DNA from: Merdimonas sp963929015
Lineage (GTDB): Bacteria > Bacillota > Clostridia > Lachnospirales > Lachnospiraceae
Direction: 5' to 3'
Assembly (NCBI RefSeq): GCF_963929015.1
Contig: NZ_CAWVHE010000013.1
Location: forward strand, 372,001-436,000
Length of the DNA: 64,000 nucleotides
A program made the translations under genes and the position numbers. Numbering within the stretch: the stretch's first letter is position 1; every line of letters starts with the position of its first letter. The notes under the pieces were generated by a model. That model did not search any database and was not told the origin of the DNA. It was given only the letters and a program-made list of their open reading frames with translations. This document shows, piece after piece, positions 29,201 to 38,200 of this stretch.

Positions 29201-32200
29201 AAATACTGAATGTCTGTTACTTCCAGTTTTTGTTTATCGGCCTTCCATGCCGCAGTCACAACCACCCGGTAGCTGGTATCGTCATAAGTAACTCCATCTT
29301 TCTGATTGCCACTGGATGCCGCGTCTGCCGGAATGGTCTCTTTGATATAGAAGGTATGGGTGCCTGCGCCCTGAATCGTTTCCGGAGCAAAGGTCACCTG
29401 ACCCTTTGCATCATTGGCCACCTGGCTTTGCAGCACCGTCACTCCGTCATCTGCCAGCAGTTCAAACTGGAACTGGCCATTTTCAGGAGCCTCGCCGTTG
29501 AGAGTCTTGGATGCCTGAAGCGTAACTTCTGTCTCCCGGATATTGGTGATCGTTACTTCCTCTGTCCGGACCATACTCTTCGTATCCGGAACTTTCAGAA
29601 GCCATTTTCCCTTGCCGAGTTTCTCAAGGTTCTCACTTCCGTCAGCCTGTGCGCCCTCCAGTTTATAACCGGAAGCCGCCGTATCCTCGACAATCACATA
29701 CTCCCGGAACCAGAGAAGATCCGATACGCTGATCTTGCCGTTTTTGGTACTGCCTTCATATACCGGCTCAAGATCCTTAAGATCCGCCTTGCTTCCCTCG
29801 CCCTCCTCAAACGGGCCATAGATCTTAAACGTTGCTCCGTCTACCGGATCTGCCTCCAGATCTGCCGACTGCTTTGTAATCTCAAGGTCGCGGTAAAGCA
29901 CCAGTCCTACGTCTTTTGTATTATCCCAGTTGTCTGCCTGACTTACATCGGTTGCCCACAGATAGAATCTCTCCGACAGATTTCGCCCGCTGTTTTTATA
30001 ATAAGTAAAGTTGCTGTCGTTTTGCTCATTCTCCGGGATCTGTCCCGGCTCCCGTGACATCTTGCTTCCAAGCATCTTTGTCACGCTGAATTTCCCGGCC
30101 AGGTTACCAGGCAGAGCCGCGGAAATGATATACGTTCTTGGTTCATCTCCTTTCAGGTGCTGTACCTGCAGTTCTCCGTTCTCATACGCGGTATCCGGAT
30201 CATCCACGGTCATAAGTCCGGCGTCCAGATTATCAAAGACGAAATTTGCTGTCTCATACCACTTCGCATCATTGTTCTGATTATACTGGACCGGAGTGCC
30301 ATAGGGCGTTGTCGTCATACCCGGCGTCTTATTCCGATAGATGTAGAGCCGGATCTCAATCTTAGCCAGCATATCTTTTACAATGTCATACTCCGTATAA
30401 TCCGCGATGGTCTCCCCGTCTTTCTTTCCGTTGCCGTCCGCGTCGATCCAGACATGTCCGCCCACCTTCACCGGATTGGGTACGATGGTTGCAGATACAC
30501 TGTTTGACTCCAGCGCCTGGTCTGCGGAAGTGGCCTGGTCTGCTGACCCTGTCGTCGGATAACTGTCATAATAACACTGGAAATTATTGACCGCGTTCCG
30601 GTAAGAAATCTCTTCCATCTCATCTGCGGTATACTTATTTCCTTCTTCATCTGTTACCTGTGTCTGATATTCTACCACCAGACTTTCGCTGGTCTTCAGG
30701 ATCTGGTCTTTTTCCACTGCCACGATAAATGCTTTCACAGCTGTTGTATTCCCTGGCCGCTGTTCTGTCCAGCCCCGCGGACAACCGTCCTGCGCCTCTT
30801 TGACAGCGTCAAAGAACCCGCTTCCCGCAGCCGGGATCTCTCCCGTGTAATAATATACCTGGTACTGATCCGAACTAAGCGCTGTTCCTCCCAGGGTCAC
30901 ATGGATCTCCCCGGTCAGATACGCCGGCCAGGCGCTGAACCGCTCCGTCCCGCCGCTTAAGAGGTCTCCTTCCTGGGGAAGCAGATCCATCACGGTCAGA
31001 TTCAGACGGTTGTCCTGACTGGAAGTATTGTTCACGGTCAGGCGATAATCAATGGTCCCTCCGTTGGTTGCCTGTGCCAGACGGCTGGCGCTGTAACTGC
31101 TGTCGCGGTCTCCTTTATTTTCCTTTACCAGAGTCATCTGGGAACTGCTGACCCATCCGATCTCTGCCAGCGCGCCGATATATCCGTAATTTCCCAGACC
31201 TCCCGGTCCATCGCCAAGGGCATCCTTCAGAGCGCTTGCTTTTTCTGTGTCCACCTGAAGGGATGCGGCCACACTGGTCAGGCTTTTCGCCCATTCGCCG
31301 GTGCTGTCCTTAAAGGACGCTGCGTTGGGATTTTCATCACTCTCTATTCCCGGCTCATCACTGGTGGCAAACACATAGTTGGGAAGCTGGGTCCCATAAC
31401 TTACCGCCGCGTTGGTAACAGTTGCATGGATCGTTACCTGTACCGAGTCTCCCGCTGCGAGGACTCCTTTCAAATTCAGCACAACAGCATTGGTCTCCAC
31501 TACCGGCATTACCGTATCCTGATCCACTGTCAGCCCGGATGGATTTGCTCCTGTAATCTCAAAGTATGTCGAATCCTCATCCACGATCACGCCTTCCGGC
31601 AGAAGATCGATCAGGATCGGGTTTTCCATTCCTTCTTCACCTGCAGACTCATTGGTAAGCTTCAGGGTATAATTCACCGTTCCATTGTTCAGATCTACCG
31701 TTGTTTTATCCGCTACTTTTTCTACCGATACATTCGGCACTTCCTGCTGCCCGAAACTGTTGGCCGCAGTATCTTCTGCGGTTTTGGTAACTTCCGCTTC
31801 CTTCGATCCGGTGCTGTTCCAAGGACGATAGGTGATCTGGGCCTTTGCGGTATTCTCGACACGGTCCACAGACTGTCCGCCCGGGCCTCCCTCCTGTTGA
31901 TCCAGTTCTACAGTCACCTGTACGGTTCCCGGATCAAACTGCTGTCCCAGTGCATAACCGGTCAGATTTTTCAATCCTTCCGACTCATATTCCACCTTTA
32001 CCTGAGCGTATTTCACGCCTCCAGCTGCGGGCGCGGAAACTACCTGTTCTCCGGAGGATACGATAACCGGATCTGTCGGATGTTCCCCTCCTTCAAAATC
32101 AATAAAAGTTACTTTCGCGCGGATGACTCCTGCCTCTGCGTGACCATCGGCCGCTTCATAATATCCGGTCTCATGGCCGGCCTGCCCCAGGCGGACCTGC

Positions 32201-35200
32201 CGGATGGTATACTGGTCTTTCAGATACCGGTCATAGTCCAGTTCCGTCGGAGTGCCTCCTGTGCCGTGATAAGCCTTAAGCCCGGTATCTGTCAGAGTAA
32301 AGCCTTCCAGCGCATATGTGTTGTTCACCTCCGGATTCAGCGTGTATACAATCTGGGATCCCTGCTCGTACAGACTCTCCTCCGAAGACTGGCTGTAACT
32401 CGACTTGTCTACCGACACTGCTGCCGTTCCGAGAACATTTTCCAGAGTAACGGTTTTTTGTTTTGTCGTTCCTTCCGGGATCTTCACAACCTGATACCAT
32501 ACTACCCGGCGGTCATCCAGGATCATGGTATCATACCCGGACGTGCCGGTTACCGCATCTTCCACTACCAGATACGTCCTGCCCGGAACAACCAGGATTC
32601 CGTCCATATAAGAATATCCGGTTCCTTCTTTGGTCGTCTCTACTGTATCTACCAGTTTTTCCGGAACTTTCAGAGCATTGACCTCTTCCCGGGTCAGATC
32701 GGTACCGGTTCCATCGGGCACTTCATAAACGGATACCCGGGCCTTTGGCACCAGTTCGGTTCCGCTGTTTGCGTCCTTTTTCTGCACTTCCAGTTCTACC
32801 AGCGGCGTATTGTAAGCATAGTAAGTATAAGTCTTTCCAACCTGCAGATCCTGGCTGCTCAGCGGATATAAGACCTGGCCATCTGCCTGGATGGTATCTG
32901 TGATCTCACTTCCTGTCGGCGTCCATATCCCGTCCAGCCCTGCATAGCCTCCCGGCACAGTTTCCTCAGAAACCGCATACTGATGATTCGCCGCCACCGT
33001 AAATGTGGCGATTCCATCCTTTTCTGTTTTCTGCGAATCCATATGCCTCCACTCCATGTTCTCTTCATCATAGGTATACATGCGGAAGGTCACATTGCTT
33101 TGCTCCGGCAAAGAAGCAGATCCGTGCATATTGCCATATTTCTGGATCTTGATCGTAACTCCGTTATAATTGGGGACGATCAGCTTGCCTCGCAGCTCGT
33201 CATCGGAATCCTCTGCCTGCCAGCCGTCTGCATCATACGTTTTTACATCTCCCGGCTCAAGTGTGACTTCTATCGGGGTCTGATCCGCCAGATACCCGGC
33301 GGGCGCCAGATCTTCACGGATCCGGTAATCAGCCGGGCTGCTTCCGTTCAGGCGGACGGTTACCGTATACGTTCCGTCATTGCCTTTGGTCCAGGTCGCG
33401 CGGTCATCTCCCACCACATTCCATGTGGGCTGTCCCTGTGCGTCCTGCCCTTTCTCCTCCAGAACAAATGCTGCGTCCGTCAGAGGCTCCCCGGTATTTC
33501 CATCTACCTTCAGAACCGTTACCTGGGCATAAAGCCAGGTGTTGGTCACCTCCACCTGTACAGCGGACTGCCCGGTGATTGGAGTGATGGCATAACGGCC
33601 GTTCTCCTCTCGCTCTACTTCTGCTCTGTCCGCTTTAACCGACTGCAGTACATACTCGCTGTCTGCCTGTTCTTCCAGATAATAAGTATGCCCCTTACGA
33701 AGACCGGTAAAGGTAGCTTTCGTATCCTTTGATGCCGTCGCAGTATTTACCGGCGTGGTTCCTGTCAGGCTGTCATACAGCCGGAAAACGGCCTGATAGC
33801 TATCCGGCCCCTTTGTAAAGTCACCGGTATCTATGATTTTGCTCACTTCAATGGAAGTCAGCTTCTGATCTTTAAAGGTAACCAAAGCATCCCCGTCTCC
33901 GGTAAAGACATGTTCTGCCCCGGATACCTGTATCTCCATGCCGCCTTTTAGGGCGATCACCTGATCTTTATCTTCTGCCAGTTCATACCCGCCTGGCGCA
34001 CTGGTTTCCACAAGGTAGTAAACCCCCGGCTTCAGACCGGTAAGCGTGATCTTGCCGTTCGTGGTGTTGTACTGTCCGATCGGGGTACGGTTTGCGCTGT
34101 CTGTCATATCCCGCACCGTATGGGTGCCGCCAAACGTATCAAACGCCTGGTAATACACTTCAAAAGTAGCGCCTGTCAGAAGTTCGTTTGTTTCTGCGTC
34201 CAGTTTCTGGATTTCCAGAGAAGTAAGATCCGGATTCCGGATGAGCAAAGCATCCGTGACCTGATAATCTTTCAGATCCAGTACGTCTGAGACCACAACG
34301 TCTCCAAGGGCTGAATTGGCGTTTTTGGTATAGCCAAAGGAAATTCCTTTGGTTTCATCAACGAAATCTTTCAGCTGCGGGTAGACTTCCGCCATATATT
34401 TTTTGAAATAGCTTGCGTCCTGTTCGTTGCTGCTCTCGCCAAGATACCAGGTACCCGAATCAATATGAGAAAATACCGCTTCTCCGGAAGCTCCGGTGGA
34501 TGATTTGTAGGAAGGCTCTTTTGCCCCGGGCTTTGTCAGAGTAAATTCTGCCTTTGCCGGATTGCCTCCCATATCCTGCTTCTCAAGTGACAGTGAGATT
34601 TTCTCCGGATTGTACATAGAGATGACCAGACTTTCCGAACTTACCCGGAAATACCGGTACGCCAGGGATTCCTCCCCGGTCCCGCCGCTGACAGACTTTC
34701 CGTCATAAAGGATCTCATAATCGGAACCTTTCGGCATAGCGGTCTCCACGATCCGGTACTGACCGATATCCAGTCCCTTGGGGAAAGTAAAAGCTCCCGC
34801 CCCGTTGGTCTGAAAGGTTCTGGTCCCCCAGGTCTCTTTTTCATAGTCATAATCTTTCCAGGTCTTGCTGCCGCCCGTACCGCCGTCATAGCGCTGCAGC
34901 TTCATGGTTACCCCTTCCAGGGGAACTCTTCCGGTGTGCCCGGATTCAAACCAGGCGTCCAGCTGATCCGCCGTCCGGTTAAAGGGCGCGTCTGCCCCCG
35001 GCTCATAGCCGTATTTCTGCACTGTCACAGAGAAATTGGTAAGCGGCCAGTTCACCAGACGGTACAGATTTTCCCCGGTTTCTTCGTACTCAGTGGTTTT
35101 GCCGTCCAGGGTGAATCTTCCCGGCCACTGGATCTCTGTCTGCTCATCCGCCAGAGGGATATCCTTCGCCTCAGCCTCTGTTACAAAGTAGGCGTCATTA

Positions 35201-38200
35201 TAAGTCATACCCTCTCCGGTAGGCGTAAAACGCACGATCATATAATGCGCCGCCGCATCAATCTGGTAGCCATAAGGCACATAGCTTTCCCGCAGGGCCA
35301 TTCTTACATAATAGCAGTCGCTGTCCGGATCCTTCCAGACAATGTCATCGTCATTGCCTGCGGCTTCCCATTCCTCAGTGTTGTATTTGTCAAAGCCTTC
35401 TCCACTTCCAGGCTTCCCGTACCGCAGAGCCCTGGACATGCCCATGGCTGACATTTCTCCGGTTTCCAGATCGCTCTCCAGACCCACGGTGATATCATCC
35501 ACTTTCTCCAGCAGATCTCCGGACTCGTTCACAACCCAGAGTTCATAGCTGGCATTGCCAAGTGGTTCATAGCGATCCTTCTGTTTGTCTCCGTCTTCCG
35601 AATAGGACCCTGCCCACTTCTGCAGGCGGACGGAAGCATAATAATCCTGTCCCGGCCCGTACACTGCCTCATTCTCAACGTCATACTCGTCGTACTTGTT
35701 ATCCGGATATTTCTCCACCCTTGTAGATACCCCATTCTGGGAATTGTTGTGGTATGTCACGGCGCCCTTTGCTCTGGTAAAGAGAATGTAATTGTTCTCC
35801 GGCATGATCTGCGCGCCTGGTCCCGCCTGCGTCTCTACCAGCCAGTAGACAATGTTGTCCGCCACATCCAGGATGTCTGTGGCAAATTTTCCATCCACCG
35901 GTTCTCCGTCCGTGCCGACAAAGGTGCCGCTGCTGTATTCGCCGATCAGGGTGCAGTTCTCCGCGTCAAAAGTAAGCGTAACGTCTGTCTGGCCTTCCGG
36001 TATATCAACGATCTGCTGATACAGCTGGAACTGACAGTAGTTGGCCGGCGTATTTACAGTCTCAGGAGAATCCTCATCTTCCGGATCTTCTCTTCGCATC
36101 ATATATTTATCGATCCGAAGCTGGGTCCATCCGATCTCATTGGTGAGTTTTCCCTGATTCTCCTCGTTCATAACCGCATAGTTATACTTCTCAAGCTCTG
36201 TCGCTGACAGGATCTTTACAGACTCATTTCCGGCAGGATCCGGAAGGTATTCTTTATTCCCCTGGGGATAAACGTACTGATCCTTCGCCGTCTGTGGAAT
36301 ATCCACCTCCACAGCCACATACTCGTCTCCCTCTTCATCGGTCAGATTTTCAAACACTATCTGGCCCAGACTGTCTGTTACCTGATTTTCTACCCAGTGA
36401 TAGTTCTCGTCGTCTCCTTTTTTATACAGGGCAATGGTGGTTCCTTCCAGCGGAATCTCTTCTTTGGTAAAGGCATATTCCCACACATTATAGTAGACCT
36501 TATTCACGGTAAAAGTCTGATATCTGTGATTTTCCAGTGTAAGCGGCGCGCCGTTCTCTTCTCCGTTTACTTTGGTTACGATTGTCTGCGGATTCAGAGT
36601 AGTCGTCAGTTCCGCAGAGGTTCCGTAGTATCCGTCCGGCGCCTGGGTCTCACGGATGTGATACACCCGCTTCGTGGTCCCATCTGCTTCATAGATCGGC
36701 AGATCTTTAAAGGTCAGTTTGCCGTTCTCCGGTGTAGTACCGGTTCCGACAATATGTTCCTGTCCCTGCGCGTCCTCATAGTATACCTCTAGCCCGGCGC
36801 CCTTAAGAGCTGTGCCGCTTCGATCTGTCTTTGTCACTTCCAGGCCGCCAAGGCTGGATACATTGGTAATCTCTCCCAGATCCTGAAGTTCCTGCTGGTC
36901 CTTCACCTCATAGGGGCCAAAGAAGAATTTGTCTCCGCTGACCACAGAGTCTGGATGCAGCTTCTGATAAATCTGCGGATACTTATCCGGATCCAGCACC
37001 TGCATCTGATCCGTCACCACTTCATGGAGATAGTAATCGGTTCCGGCGTCCAGATACAGCGTATCTCCCGCTTCCAGGATCAATGTCTTCCCTTCCGGAT
37101 CGGTGACAGGCGTAAACTGATTCTCGTTCTTTTGATACACTTCAAACCCGGTGCCTTTCAGATCCGACCTGCTGCCGTCTGCTTTCACCAGAATCTTGTC
37201 GATGGTCACAGAAGGATCCGGCTTGTTCTGAACCGTAAATGGTCCCTGTTCCTTCACCCCGTTTCCGGTCACTTTCGCATTGGTCAGATCAATGGCGATC
37301 GGTCCGTTCACGCAGGTAAAGTGAGCGGGAACACCGGTTTCTTTTACCACATACTGATAGCCTGCCTCCAGGATCGCCAGATACCCGGCGTTTGGAATCT
37401 CTACATCTTCATATCCTGTCACAGGAGTTTCGGTTCCATCTTCGTCCACGCGATAAATGGTGATCTTTGCCCCCGCCATCCAGCTGTTCGTTAATGTATT
37501 GAGCTTTTTAATCCGGACCGGCACTTTCTGTTCCACGTTCCGGACCGTGACATCCTGTGAAATGCTGACTTCTTCATTGGTTGTTTTGGGCCGGAAATAG
37601 AAGGGGCCGACCGCCTGTCTCTGTTCGCCGCCAGCCAGAGTAATGGTGGTCACCTGGGCCTTACTTCCCTGTTGTCCCTCTGTTTCCAGGAGATGATCAC
37701 TTCCGCTCTTCGGAACTTCTACCCAATAGTAATTGATGATCTTGCCGTCTTTTTCTCCCGGAAGATTGGAAGCCTGAAGCCTGCCGGAGTCATCCGTTGT
37801 ATAAGTACCATAATGGGTAAAGGTACTCTCCTCTTCCACCTGCTGATAGAGGTCAAACGTGGCCTCTCCTTTCTTTGCAGACTCCGTGGTCTGGGATCCC
37901 GCAGGATTGACCCTTACATATTCTTTGGTCAGTTCCAGATCTCCGTTTCGGCTGTTTAACATGGTTACGTCTTTGGGCGACGCACTGGAATTGCCGATGA
38001 CATCCTCCAGCGTGACTGGTTCAGAATAAAGGACGCGGTCCGTGCCCTCCTGTATTTCATCTTCCCCATGCCAGTTCTCCGGCAGCACCTCCCGGTACCG
38101 GTACCAGATCGCTATCCTGGTGCCGTCCTCACTTACCTGATAAACCGGCAGATCCGTTGCGTAAGTAGTACCCGCTACTGTAAGGCTCATGTTCTGTGCG